59,922 nucleotides of DNA, taken from positions 1-59,922 of the forward strand of contig NZ_JALJRK010000035.1 of assembly GCF_024519725.1 (NCBI RefSeq), read 5' to 3'. The notes under the pieces were generated by a model. It saw only the letters and a list, made by a program, of their open reading frames with translations, did not search any database and was not told the origin of the DNA. Positions 44,632 to 52,355 of this stretch are shown here, in pieces. The position numbers were made by a program, and so were the translations under genes. The stretch is from Microvirga sp. Mcv34 (GTDB lineage Bacteria; Pseudomonadota; Alphaproteobacteria; Rhizobiales; Beijerinckiaceae). Every line of letters begins with the position of its first letter. Within the stretch, counting starts at the first letter, position 1.

Positions 44632-44635
44632 ATGA
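44552..44635 (+). CDS. Putative 27-residue leader peptide
   Basis: Starts ATG, preceded by GGAGGAAAC at good spacing. Reads MYFTLPPLFETLRLAASSCE then PHFLSSS. Its TGA overlaps the ATG of the DMT transporter gene (ATGA), so translation is coupled. The terminator stem lies in codons 13-21. There is no run of one amino acid as in classic biosynthetic attenuators, though Leu makes up five of 27. Whether it is translated is unproven. Confidence 0.45.
   Translation: MYFTLPPLFETLRLAASSCEPHFLSSS
44588..44622 (+). terminator. Intrinsic terminator inside the leader
   Basis: Perfect 8-bp stem AGGCTCGC (44588-44595) / GCGAGCCT (44607-44614), 11-base loop, then CATTTTTT. The only plus-strand transcription it can end is that heading into the DMT gene ten bases further on, since the gene upstream is on the other strand. 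Confidence 0.75.
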
Positions 44636-45558
44636 CCTCCGCCCCCGCTGCTCGGGAAAACGAGGCGCCAGCAACGCCCGGCGTGCTTGCCTCTCCGCTG
44701 CGGGGCATCCTGTTCCTGATCGCCTCCACGGTCGTGTTTTCCGTGGCGGACGTCATCACCAAGCAGCTCGCCTCCACCCTGCCGCCGGCGGAAGTGGCCT
44801 GGATGCGTTACGTCACCTTCGCGCTCGTCATCATTCCCGTCGTGCTGATCAAGGGCGGTCCCGCCCTGTTCCGCTCCCAGCGGCCCGGCCTCCAGGTGAT
44901 CAGGGGCTTTGGCATGGTGGGCTCCTCCATCATGTTCATCCAGAGCCTGCCTCATCTGCCCGTGGCCGATGCGACCGCGATCTTCTTCGTCTCGCCTATC
45001 CTGATCATGGGCCTGTCGGTGCTGTTCTTGGGAGAGACCGTCGGCTGGCGGCGCTGGACGGCCGCCGCGATCGGCTTGATAGGGGTGATGATCGTCGTAC
45101 GGCCTGGAACGGGCTCCTTCCAGCACGCGGCCTTCCTGCCGATCGTCAGCGCGTCGAGTTGGGCGGTCGGTGCCGTGGTAACCCGCAAGATCACCGGCGA
45201 CCACGCGCTCACGACGCTCGCCTATTCAGCCTCGGTCGGCAGCATCGTTCTGAGCGCGCTCATGCCTTTCCACTGGGTGACGCCGAACGGAAGCGAGATC
45301 GCGCTGGGCCTGTGCATGGGCGTCCTGTTCGCCATCGGCCATTGGTTCGTGGTCATGGCCTATCGCCATGGCAACGCCTCGCTGATCGCGCCGTTCTCCT
45401 ATGTCCAGCTGATCTGGGCGGGAACGCTCGGCTACCTAGTGTTCGGATCGCTGCCGGATTCCTGGACGATCACGGGTGCCGGCCTCATCTGCATGAGTGG
45501 CTTCTACACGGCTTATCGCGAGCGCATCCGCGCCATGCAGAGGAAGTTCGCCGCCTGA
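44632..45558 (+). CDS. DMT superfamily transporter (EamA domains)
   Basis: A 308-residue protein with ten spans in two EamA repeats (IASTVVFSVADVITKQLAST at span one; second repeat from PIVSASSWAVGAVVTRKITG). LFLGETVGWRRWTAAAIGL and FGSLPDSWTITGAGLICMSG are the typical ends of the repeats. It probably exports an amino acid, nucleoside or other metabolite; the closest relatives are unassigned YojE/RhaT-like proteins. ATG 44632 is chosen because it overlaps the leader-peptide stop. Confidence 0.88.
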   Translation: MTSAPAARENEAPATPGVLASPLRGILFLIASTVVFSVADVITKQLASTLPPAEVAWMRYVTFALVIIPVVLIKGGPALFRSQRPGLQVIRGFGMVGSSIMFIQSLPHLPVADATAIFFVSPILIMGLSVLFLGETVGWRRWTAAAIGLIGVMIVVRPGTGSFQHAAFLPIVSASSWAVGAVVTRKITGDHALTTLAYSASVGSIVLSALMPFHWVTPNGSEIALGLCMGVLFAIGHWFVVMAYRHGNASLIAPFSYVQLIWAGTLGYLVFGSLPDSWTITGAGLICMSGFYTAYRERIRAMQRKFAA

Positions 45559-45563
45559 TCCGG

Positions 45564-45848
45564 TCAGGACCCCGAGTGGACGACGCGCAGGCGCGGGCGC
45601 GCCGTGCGGCTGTAGAAATTGAGCTCCACGAACTCCCCGTCCGCCTGGCCCTCGACGAGGCGGTAGCCGAACTGCTCCACCAAGGCCCGCACCTGACCGA
45701 GGTTTTCGTTCGAGATCCTGCGGGAGAATTCCGTCAGATCCTGGCTCATCAGTGCGGCCACGATGCCGATCTCGACGCCCTGATCGAAATCGGCGCTCCG
45801 TGCCGGAAAACGAAGCCGCATACCCTCAGCAAGATGGATGTGATGCAT
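45564..45848 (-). CDS. Small conserved-looking protein of unknown function
   Basis: A 94-residue soluble protein: HHIHLAEGMRLRFPARSADF, DQGVEIGIVAALMSQDLTEF and LGQVRALVEQFGYRLVEGQA, ending in a basic strand NFYSRTARPRLRVVHSG. It has mixed alpha/beta character and no signal peptide. It is convergent with the DMT gene, five bases apart. I do not recognise it. Confidence 0.68.
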   Translation of the reverse strand: MHHIHLAEGMRLRFPARSADFDQGVEIGIVAALMSQDLTEFSRRISNENLGQVRALVEQFGYRLVEGQADGEFVELNFYSRTARPRLRVVHSGS

Positions 45849-46070
45849 GGGATCCTGGTCGGTTTACGCTTAAACAACTGGCCGCGTTTATCGGGCACAA
45901 GATCCTACCGGTTGCTTAAAGTCCGATCGGGGGCGGGGAGCGTGGTTAACCTTTCGTAGAGGCGCCCCGATGGATCCCGGGCGACAGCTTTGCATTATCC
46001 TCGAGAGGTTCCTCCCGCCGGTCCCGAGCGGAGCGAGCCGGTCTTTCGGAAAACGGCAGCGAGGCGCAGC

Positions 46071-46409
46071 ATGAAGCAGGTTTTAATAGGGATCGCACTG
46101 GCGACCGGTCTGGTGGGGCCGGCAGCCCAGGCGGCCGACATGGCGACGGTGTCCCGTTACACCACCACCCGCATCCAGCCCGACCGCGCCATCGCCCGGC
46201 TGGCCGATCAGGGACTGGGCTATTCGGTGCTGCACGATATGCCGAGCGGCCCGCAGGGCTTCTATCGCGTGCATGTGACCTGTGCCATCGACGAGAGTTT
46301 CATGCAGACCTATTGCCCGACGACGGCCTACGTCTCCTATTGCCCCCGGGCCCGGATCTACTGCGCCGACGGCGGCGCGAGCGTTCAGGCGCTGCGGCTG
46401 AAGTACTGA
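46071..46409 (+). CDS. Small secreted Cys-containing protein
   Basis: A 112-residue protein. The signal peptide is VLIGIALATGLVGPAAQA (cleaved before ADMATVSRY). The mature part has five cysteines (CAIDESFMQTYCPTTAYVSY, CPRARIYCADGG), suggesting disulfides in the periplasm. The ATG follows AGGCGCAGC. Not recognised. Confidence 0.65.
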   Translation: MKQVLIGIALATGLVGPAAQAADMATVSRYTTTRIQPDRAIARLADQGLGYSVLHDMPSGPQGFYRVHVTCAIDESFMQTYCPTTAYVSYCPRARIYCADGGASVQALRLKY

Positions 46410-46687
46410 AGCGGACCGTCCCGAAAGCGAGGGTCAAGCCCTTGCCTACGGGATTGCCCTTGCGGAAGATGCGAAGGTCGTCCGCTTTTCCGGCTGACTG
46501 CCTTGTATTCGCCGCAAGTCGGCATTACATGAGGGTCATCGACATTTGGCCGGACAATCGGGCCGTTACGCCTTGGCCTTCCAGGCGCACGTTCAGACAC
46601 TCTTCCCAAACATCGACGAACCCGAGTGTGGGCGTGCTTCCGCATGCCCCGTGCTCACGTGCATACAAGCCTACCAAGGATATTCCC

Positions 46688-46897
46688 ATGATTTCGGGCA
46701 CCGTGAAGTTCTACAACGATCAAAAAGGCTTCGGCTTCATCCAGCCGGACGACGGCAGCAAGGACGTGTTCGTCCACGCCACCGCGCTCGAGCGCGCCGG
46801 CATCCGCGGCCTGCGCGAAGGCCAGAAGGTGTCCTTCGACACCGCTGAGGACCGTCGCTCCGGCAAGGTCGCCGTCAACAACATCCAAACGGCGTAA
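46688..46897 (+). CDS. cspA: Cold-shock domain protein
   Basis: A 69-residue single cold-shock domain. RNA-binding motifs RNP1 (KGFGFIQ) and RNP2 (VFVHATAL) are present. It is an RNA chaperone of the CspA family. The ribosome-binding site is AAGGATATTCCC. A leader of up to 278 bases separates it from the upstream gene and may be a temperature-responsive untranslated region, as known for cspA. A strong terminator follows. Confidence 0.94.
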   Translation: MISGTVKFYNDQKGFGFIQPDDGSKDVFVHATALERAGIRGLREGQKVSFDTAEDRRSGKVAVNNIQTA

Positions 46898-46935
46898 TAG
46901 CCTTTGGAACAGGCCCGGCCTCCGTGCCGCCTCGC

Positions 46936-46962
46936 AAAGCCGCCCTTGAAGGGCGGCTTTTT
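46936..46962 (+). terminator. Intrinsic terminator after cspA
   Basis: GCCGCCCTT / AAGGGCGGC stem with a tight GA-containing loop and TTTTTGCTTTTT. The next gene starts 25 bases on, so it depends on read-through or its own promoter. Confidence 0.85.
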
Positions 46963-46986
46963 GCTTTTTCCGGAAAGGAGATTTCC

Positions 46987-47205
46987 GTGAGCCACAAATA
47001 CACCATGGGCCAGCTCGTGCATGCCGCTGCCGCCCATTTCGCCGATCGCACGAGCGGGACCTATGAGATCGTTCGCCTGATGCCGGAGAACAGCAGCGGC
47101 GAGCTGGGCTATCGGATCCGCGATACCCTGAGCGGCGCCCAGCGCGCGGTTGGTGAATCGGAAATTCGCGCGGCCGGGATAAAGCAGGCCCGACAGGGCC
47201 ATTGA
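46987..47205 (+). CDS. Small conserved-looking protein downstream of cspA
   Basis: A 72-residue protein starting with GTG behind AAGGAGATTTCC. Reads SHKYTMGQLVHAAAAHFADR then YEIVRLMPENSSGELGYRIR and ends in a helix (VGESEIRAAGIKQARQ). The style resembles small rhizobial proteins with an N-terminal SH3-like F/Y-x-x-G-x-x-V motif; the middle pattern IVRLMPE-x-Y-RI is typical of that group. The function is not known to me. Confidence 0.72.
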   Translation: MSHKYTMGQLVHAAAAHFADRTSGTYEIVRLMPENSSGELGYRIRDTLSGAQRAVGESEIRAAGIKQARQGH

Positions 47206-47251
47206 GACTTACCTTCCCGATCACAGCATAATAAGAACGCCTGCGTTCAGC

Positions 47252-48181
47252 GTGGGCTCAATCACTTTGCAAGATACACAACCAAGCGGCGTCTATGGCA
47301 CGCCACCGGCGGAGCTGGCCGAGACCCCGGAAGGGGCGCTTCAGTTCTCGCCCTTGATTCCCGGTTCCAGACGTCTGGAAGAGCAGGAGGAGGGGGCTCT
47401 CGGCACCATGGTCGTGCTGGCCCCGCACGGCACCGTGGAGCGGCGCTATACCATCGCCCTGGCCTTGCGGGCTCTCGCGCCCGATGGAGCCCTGACGGTC
47501 CTCGCGCCCAAGGACAAGGGCGGCTCGCGGATCGCCAAGGAGCTCAAGGCGTTCGGCTGCGACGTTGCCGAAACCTCACGCCGCCATCACCGCATCTGCG
47601 CTTGTACGCGGCCAGCCCTTCCCGCGGGCCTCGACCAAGCCCTGGCCGAAGGCGGGCCCCGCCTCGATGACGGCTTGGGTCTCTGGACCTGGCCGGGAAT
47701 CTTCAGCTGGAACCGTATCGATCCCGGCAGTGCCCTGCTGGAGCAGACCCTGCCTGCCTTGAGCGGGCGTGGGGCGGATTTCGGCTGCGGCCTCGGGATC
47801 CTCGCCCGCACGATCCTGACGTCGCCCAAGGTCGAGCACCTCGCCATGATCGATATCGACCGTCGCGCCGTGGACATGGCAGGGCGCAACATCGACGACC
47901 CGCGGGCGGAGCTGCGCTGGGCCGATATCCGCAGCGGCACCGGGCTGAAGGGGCTCGATTTCGCCGTGATGAACCCGCCTTTCCATGACGGCGGCGCCGA
48001 GGACCAGAGTCTCGGCCAGGCGTTCATCCGCCGGGCTGCCGAGGCCCTCCGGCCGGGCGGCGTCCTCTGGCTCGTCGCCAACCGCCATCTGCCCTATGAA
48101 GCCGTGCTGAAGAGCCTGTTCAAGCGCGTGACGCCAAAGGTCGAGGCGAGCGGCTACAAGATCTATGAGGCCGTCAAATGA
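47252..48181 (+). CDS. Class I methyltransferase, RsmC-like (probable 16S rRNA G1207)
   Basis: A 309-residue protein in two halves. The N-terminal half is a degenerate methyltransferase-like domain (FSPLIPGSRRLEEQ, MVVLAPHGTVERRYTIALAL, LTVLAPKDKGGSRIAKELKA). The C-terminal half is active: ADFGCGLGILARTIL binds SAM and MNPPFHDGG (about residues 238-246) is the N-P-P-F catalytic motif for guanine-N2 or amino-group methylation. This two-domain layout is that of RsmC. Start GTG 47252 is uncertain, with no strong site. It overlaps the pseudouridine synthase gene by four bases. Confidence 0.82.
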   Translation: MGSITLQDTQPSGVYGTPPAELAETPEGALQFSPLIPGSRRLEEQEEGALGTMVVLAPHGTVERRYTIALALRALAPDGALTVLAPKDKGGSRIAKELKAFGCDVAETSRRHHRICACTRPALPAGLDQALAEGGPRLDDGLGLWTWPGIFSWNRIDPGSALLEQTLPALSGRGADFGCGLGILARTILTSPKVEHLAMIDIDRRAVDMAGRNIDDPRAELRWADIRSGTGLKGLDFAVMNPPFHDGGAEDQSLGQAFIRRAAEALRPGGVLWLVANRHLPYEAVLKSLFKRVTPKVEASGYKIYEAVK

Positions 48182-48924
48182 GCAAGGTCCCGACGCTTCG
48201 CCTCGATCGGCTCCTCGCCAATATGGGCTACGGCTCGCGCCGCGAGGTGCAATCCCTGGTCAATGCGGGTCTCGTCACCCTGGACGGGTCCGAAGTCGAG
48301 GATGCAGACCAACGCATCGCCGTGACGCGCGACCTGTCGGAGAGGATGCGCATCCAGGGCAAGCCGCTCGATCCGCCGCCCGGCCTCGCCCTGATGCTGC
48401 ACAAGCCGCTGGGCGTCACCTGCTCGCACAAGGAAGCCGGTCCCCTGGTCTATGGGCTGCTCCCGGATCGGTGGCGTCGGCGCGACCCGGCGATCTCGAC
48501 CATCGGCCGCCTCGACAAGGACACGTCGGGGCTGCTGCTCATGACGGATGACGGCAGCCTGCTGCACCGGGTCATCTCGCCCCGCGCCAACATCTCCAAA
48601 CGCTACCGGGTCGATCTCGACCGTCCCCTGCGCGGCGACGAGGCGGAGATCTTCGCATCCGGGACGCTGATGCTCGAGAGCGAGGACAAGCCGCTCCTGC
48701 CGGCCCAAATGGAGGTGATTTCCGAGACAAGCGCCTACCTGACCCTGACGGAGGGCCGCTATCACCAGGTCCGACGCATGTTCGCGGCTGTCGGCAACCA
48801 TGTCTCGGCCCTGCATCGCGACCGGATCGGCGGCCTGGCCCTGCCGGAGGATCTCGGACCGGGACAATACCGCCTGCTCGGCGAGGCCGATCTCGCCCTT
48901 CTCCTGCCGCCTGCGGGAGCGTGA
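48178..48924 (+). CDS. 16S/23S rRNA pseudouridine synthase, RsuA family
   Basis: A 248-residue enzyme. Residues 1-60 form an S4 RNA-binding domain (LRLDRLLANMGYGSRREVQS). The catalytic Asp lies in IGRLDKDTSGLLLMTDDG (about residues 109-126). SKRYRVDLDRPL and LTEGRYHQVRRMFAAVGNHV are RsuA/RluF markers. It converts a uridine in rRNA to pseudouridine; RsuA acts on U516 of 16S. Translational overlap with the RsmC-like gene makes a 16S target likely. Confidence 0.9.
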   Translation: MSKVPTLRLDRLLANMGYGSRREVQSLVNAGLVTLDGSEVEDADQRIAVTRDLSERMRIQGKPLDPPPGLALMLHKPLGVTCSHKEAGPLVYGLLPDRWRRRDPAISTIGRLDKDTSGLLLMTDDGSLLHRVISPRANISKRYRVDLDRPLRGDEAEIFASGTLMLESEDKPLLPAQMEVISETSAYLTLTEGRYHQVRRMFAAVGNHVSALHRDRIGGLALPEDLGPGQYRLLGEADLALLLPPAGA

Positions 48925-48945
48925 GCTGTCGGACGGGGCTGACGC

Positions 48946-49365
48946 CTATGGCGTCGCGGCCGCGATAAGCCCGGCCGTGTCGTAGAATTCCTCGAAATCG
49001 ACCGCCTTGCCGTTGTGGAAGCGCCAGATGTCGACCTTCCGGGTATCCGCCACCTTGCCCGTCCCCTTGTGACGCCAGACGGCCCGCCCGACCACGGCCA
49101 CCCGGTCGTCCTGAGCGATGAACTCGTTCATGCTGTGGGAGATCATCTCCCAATCGCGCATGAGGTCTTCCAGATAGGCGCGCACGCCGGACTTGCTGCT
49201 CCGGCGCATGGTGAACGGGACTTCCGGCGAGCCCTCGGCCAGCGAGCCGAGAGAGACATCGTCGGCAATGATGTCCATCCAGCATTCGCAATCGCCGCCT
49301 TTGGTGTCGACCCAGCGGGCATAGGTTTCGCGGAGTATGGAAACGGGATCGTCAGGGGCTGCCAT
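48946..49365 (-). CDS. NTF2-like/SnoaL-type protein
   Basis: A 139-residue single-domain protein: SILRETYARWVDTKGGDCEC, then DIIADDVSLGSLAEGSPEVP, VRAYLEDLMRDWEMISHSMN, DRVAVVGRAVWRHKGTGK and IWRFHNGKAVDFEEFYDTAG. The pattern of an N-terminal helix pair, a central R-x-x-W-x-H-K strand and the closing F-x-x-F-Y-D is that of SnoaL-like ketosteroid-isomerase-fold proteins. The substrate is unknown. Confidence 0.82.
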   Translation of the reverse strand: MAAPDDPVSILRETYARWVDTKGGDCECWMDIIADDVSLGSLAEGSPEVPFTMRRSSKSGVRAYLEDLMRDWEMISHSMNEFIAQDDRVAVVGRAVWRHKGTGKVADTRKVDIWRFHNGKAVDFEEFYDTAGLIAAATP

Positions 49366-49558
49366 TGAGCTCTCCTATGGAAAGCAACCTTGAGCGAGTC
49401 GCCAGGACGAAATGGTGAGGCACGATCGGCCGCCTGCACAATGTCTATTTCGAACTAAGGCATCGAACGCAAAGGCGAATACGCCTGCTCAGGTTGCCCT
49501 TTGGCCTCCGGACGGGTTAGGGAGGGGAGGTTCGCCGCTTGGGAGCCCTTTCGCTCGA

Positions 49559-49915
49559 ATGGACAGAGCATTGGCCCGACCCCGCATTCCACATCCCTTC
49601 GTGCAGGCACTGCTCGGGCTGATCCTGCTTGCGTGGCTGCCGGCCATCGACCAGGCCAATTCCGGCGCGTCCTTTCTCATCCAGTTCGAGGAAACCCTCT
49701 CGCTCGCGGGCTTGACCGATGGGGGCGAAGCGGACGGGGAAGCCTGTCCCTGCCCGTGGAAGGACGGCACGGGCGGATCCGATGCGATCCTGGCTTCAGC
49801 CATCGCCTGCCGCTCGCATAGCTCGACGGGGCAGGGCATCCATCTCGGCCCGCCGCGATCCGGCGCCGTCTCTCTTCTGGGATTCCTGCATGCGACGGGG
49901 CCTCCGCGCCTCTGA
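49559..49915 (+). CDS. Possible small membrane or secreted protein
   Basis: A 118-residue frame with one hydrophobic segment near the N-terminus (PFVQALLGLILLAWLPAIDQ), then a Gly/Ser-rich region with two Cys pairs (ACPCPWKD). It is weakly supported: no clear ribosome-binding site, and an antisense frame is equally long. It could be a real DUF2946-like small protein or spurious. Confidence 0.35.
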   Translation: MDRALARPRIPHPFVQALLGLILLAWLPAIDQANSGASFLIQFEETLSLAGLTDGGEADGEACPCPWKDGTGGSDAILASAIACRSHSSTGQGIHLGPPRSGAVSLLGFLHATGPPRL

Positions 49916-50105
49916 AGTGAGTTGAGTTTGGCCAGAAGCGTAGCCTCGAAGGCTGCGGGCCGATCGTGTCGCGCGCCCAAAACGGCGCCTTATCCTGTCT
50001 CCGCGAGCGCCTTTGAACGGCAGGGCCGGGCCTTCATATCGGCCATGGTCGCCTTCCAGGCAAGCTCCGGTCGCTGTTCGTTTCGAACGGCCAATCAAGT
50101 TCCCC

Positions 50106-50789
50106 ATGATGGAAGACCTTTTTCCCCAAATCCTCAAACTTCTCGGCATCGTCTGGATCAACATCATCCTGTCCGGAGACAATGCCGTCGTCATCGCGCT
50201 GGCCTGTCGCGGCCTGCCGGAAGACAAGCGGCGCATCGGCATGGTGCTCGGCGCCGGTGTCGCGGTGGGCCTGCGCATCGTCTTCACCATCGTCGTGGCG
50301 GCCCTCCTGACGACGCCCTTCCTGAAGATCGTCGGCGGACTTCTCCTGCTCTGGATCGCCGTGAAGCTCCTGCACGGCGACGATGACGAGGGCGGCGTGA
50401 AGGAAACCGATCGCCTCTGGCATGCGGTCTGGACCGTCGTGGTCGCCGACGCCGTCATGAGCCTCGACAATGTCCTGGCCATCGCCGCCGTGGCGCAGGA
50501 TTCCACTGTGCTGCTCGCCATAGGCCTCGCCATCTCCATTCCGCTCATCGTGGCCGGCGCCGCCCTCATCATGGCGCTCCTGGACCGATTTCCCCTGCTC
50601 GTCTGGGCCGGCGCCGCCCTTCTCGGCTGGGTGGCCGGGGAGATGCTGATCTCCGACCCATGGCTGGTCGGGCAACTCGGCCAGGAACTCAGCCACAAGG
50701 CGGAAATCCCCATCGCCATCGTCGGAGCCGCCCTGGTGCTCGCCGTCGGCTACTTCTCGCGGCACCGGGCGGCAACGGACGAGGCCTAG
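50106..50789 (+). CDS. TerC family integral membrane protein (YjbE-type)
   Basis: A 227-residue protein with about seven spans. [19 protein letters not shown] near residue 21 and [20 protein letters not shown] near residue 115 are the paired acidic motifs (S-G/L-D-N-x-V) that bind metal in TerC/Alx proteins. It likely exports manganese or loads metal onto secreted enzymes, by family comparison. I looked for a yybP-ykoY manganese riboswitch upstream and did not find its conserved core. Start ATG 50106 (or 50109). A strong hairpin follows. Confidence 0.88.
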   Translation: MMEDLFPQILKLLGIVWINIILSGDNAVVIALACRGLPEDKRRIGMVLGAGVAVGLRIVFTIVVAALLTTPFLKIVGGLLLLWIAVKLLHGDDDEGGVKETDRLWHAVWTVVVADAVMSLDNVLAIAAVAQDSTVLLAIGLAISIPLIVAGAALIMALLDRFPLLVWAGAALLGWVAGEMLISDPWLVGQLGQELSHKAEIPIAIVGAALVLAVGYFSRHRAATDEA

Positions 50790-50859
50790 CAAAAGATGGG
50801 TCCTGTTTTCCGGACGTCGAACCTGTCTGGTTTCCAGCATAAGAATTGAAAGGACCCAC

Positions 50860-50889
50860 AGCGGCCGTCTTGAGAAGGAGACGGCCGCT
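50860..50889 (+). terminator. Hairpin after the TerC gene
   Basis: Perfect 11-bp stem AGCGGCCGTCT / AGACGGCCGCT with an 8-base loop. No T run follows, so it may act with Rho or as an mRNA 3' stabiliser; it separates terC from the tRNA. Confidence 0.55.
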
Positions 50890-50958
50890 CTCACCTATCG
50901 GCAGAGGTTGCCCTGCCGCTCGTAATCGGGTAGGGAAGAAACAGGCCCATCGCCTCAA

Positions 50959-51035
50959 GCACCCGTAGCTCAGCTGGATAGAGCGTTGCCCTCCGAAGGC
51001 AAAGGTCACACGTTCGAATCGTGTCGGGTGCGCCA
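50959..51035 (+). tRNA. tRNA-Arg (anticodon CCG)
   Basis: A 77-base cloverleaf: acceptor GCACCCG / CGGGTGC, D-arm GCTCAGCTGGATAGAGC, anticodon stem TTGCC/GGCAA around the loop CTCCGAA (anticodon CCG, reading CGG), T-arm with GTTCGAATC, and an encoded CCA end at 51033-51035. It stands alone. Confidence 0.95.
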
Positions 51036-51051
51036 TCCCACTTCTAGGCTA

Positions 51052-51255
51052 TCAATCCTCAGGCTCTTCCCGCCGCCGAGTTCCGTAGCGAGGCTCCAGT
51101 TCGCAGTCGACGGATGCGTCCTGCCGGGGCTGTGAGCGGGCATCGTCAGGGAGATCGGTCCCGTGCGCGTCGCGTGGCTTTGCCTGCGGGTCGATGGCGA
51201 CCAGCTTGCCGGAGATGGGGTCGAGAACGGTCATCGGGCCTGGTCTTTCGGTCAT
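51052..51255 (-). CDS. Small hydrophilic protein of unknown function
   Basis: A 67-residue frame: TERPGPMTVLDPISGKLVAI, DPQAKPRDAHGTDLPDDARS, and an acidic/basic tail ending RRREEPED. The part MTVLDPISGKLVAIDP (internal ATG 51234) looks like a structured strand pair, so that shorter start is possible. No signal peptide. Not recognised. Confidence 0.5.
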   Translation of the reverse strand: MTERPGPMTVLDPISGKLVAIDPQAKPRDAHGTDLPDDARSQPRQDASVDCELEPRYGTRRREEPED

Positions 51256-51477
51256 GCGTGCTGCAATGCCATACGCAAGGGATGAACGTTCCTCGCGCCT
51301 CTCCGTTCATGTTTTCCATCGCGTCACGTGCGCCGCAGCACCATACGGATGCCGGACCGCATCGCCCGGCGATGTTCATCCACGCTTCGGGTGCCTTGCA
51401 CCGATCGCTCAGGCTTGGTTCGGAACGCTGTCCAACATGGGAACGTTGTCCACGACCGTAACCTGCCGGAGAGTGCA

Positions 51478-51873
51478 ATGTTTTCTTCGCGTATCCTGAA
51501 GACCTGTGTTCTGGCCCTGGCCCTTTCGGGCTCGGCTACGCTGGCCTCGCTTCCCGCACAGGCCGGCGAGAGCACCGGCACGTGGCGCAATGGCATGGTG
51601 AACGGTCCTTATGGCGCCGGCTGGTATGGGCCGGGCGGCGTCACTTATGAGAGGGCTCGGACCGTGCGTCGCAAAGCCCATGTCCCTCCGCGTCACCGTT
51701 ACGGGCGGTCCTATCGCGCTTACCGGTATGCGCCGAACCGCTATTATCGTAACCGCCACTACGGCAACCGGTACTATGGAAACCGATATTATTCGCGCGG
51801 TGGATATGGCTTGCACCGGGAGCGACCGCGGCACGGCCGGGCGGATCGGGTGATCGGACAATGGCGTCGCTGA
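51478..51873 (+). CDS. Secreted Tyr/Arg-rich repeat protein
   Basis: A 131-residue protein. The signal peptide is VLALALSGSATLASLPAQA (cleaved before GESTGTWRN). The mature part has GPYGAGWYGPGG and then a basic aromatic tract with the repeated unit Y-Y-G/R-N-R/H (PNRYYRNRHYGNRYYGNRYY). ATG 51478 has GGAGAG upstream. It resembles small secreted Gly/Tyr/Arg proteins found across rhizobia; a structural or surface role is plausible, without evidence. Confidence 0.7.
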   Translation: MFSSRILKTCVLALALSGSATLASLPAQAGESTGTWRNGMVNGPYGAGWYGPGGVTYERARTVRRKAHVPPRHRYGRSYRAYRYAPNRYYRNRHYGNRYYGNRYYSRGGYGLHRERPRHGRADRVIGQWRR

Positions 51874-51876
51874 GGG

Positions 51877-51957
51877 AATATTCGGCGAAGTGGATCCGGT
51901 TCGCCGCTCGAAGAAGATGTCCACCAAAGCAGAAAGCTGAGTTCCATGAGGAGGATC
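51877..51957 (+). repeat. Dispersed 90-bp repeat, copy 3
   Basis: Reads GAATATTCGGCGAAGTGGAT, CCGGTTCGCCGCTCGAAGAA, and ends with AGCTGAGTTCCATGAGG. It is the most diverged of the three copies and sits right behind the Tyr/Arg-rich protein gene. Confidence 0.65.
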
Positions 51958-51993
51958 GCGCCTCCTCTTTCCTCGGCTCATCCTTCGCCAATC

Positions 51994-52161
51994 TCAACGC
52001 GTCCGCCGCGCGATGATCCAGACCGCATGAACGATACCGGGAATATAGCCCAGGATCGTCAGGAGGATATTGAGCCAGAACTGCCCGCCCAGACCGACTG
52101 TGAAGAAGACGCCGACCGGCGGGAGCAGGATGGCGAGAAGGATGCGAAGAAGGTTTGCCAT
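51994..52161 (-). CDS. YqaE/Pmp3 family small membrane protein
   Basis: A 55-residue hydrophobic protein with two spans: NLLRILLAILLPPVGVFFTV and FWLNILLTILGYIPGIVHAV. The I-L-P-P-x-G-V-F and L-T-x-x-G-Y-I-P-G-x-x-H-A motifs are the UPF0057/Pmp3 signature. These proteins respond to salt, cold or membrane stress. The start ATG 52161 gives family length. Confidence 0.9.
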   Translation of the reverse strand: MANLLRILLAILLPPVGVFFTVGLGGQFWLNILLTILGYIPGIVHAVWIIARRTR

Positions 52162-52355
52162 GGGATCGACAGGGGGAGAGTGTGAGACCATGGAATGAAC
52201 GGAACCGTGGCTGTTCCGTTCCAGAGCCGATGATCGACAGACGCGGCTAGACGGCCGATCCCCTCAGCAGCATGCTCGTAACCGTGATATGATTTGGATC
52301 AAGGCGCGGCTGGTCCGAGCGCCGAAGAATGCCTCCCGTAACAAGGAGCATGGCC

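Noticed and set aside
49916..50105. Possible yybP-ykoY manganese riboswitch before the TerC gene
   Set aside because: Position and gene type fit, but I could not find the conserved loop sequences of that riboswitch in these 190 bases.
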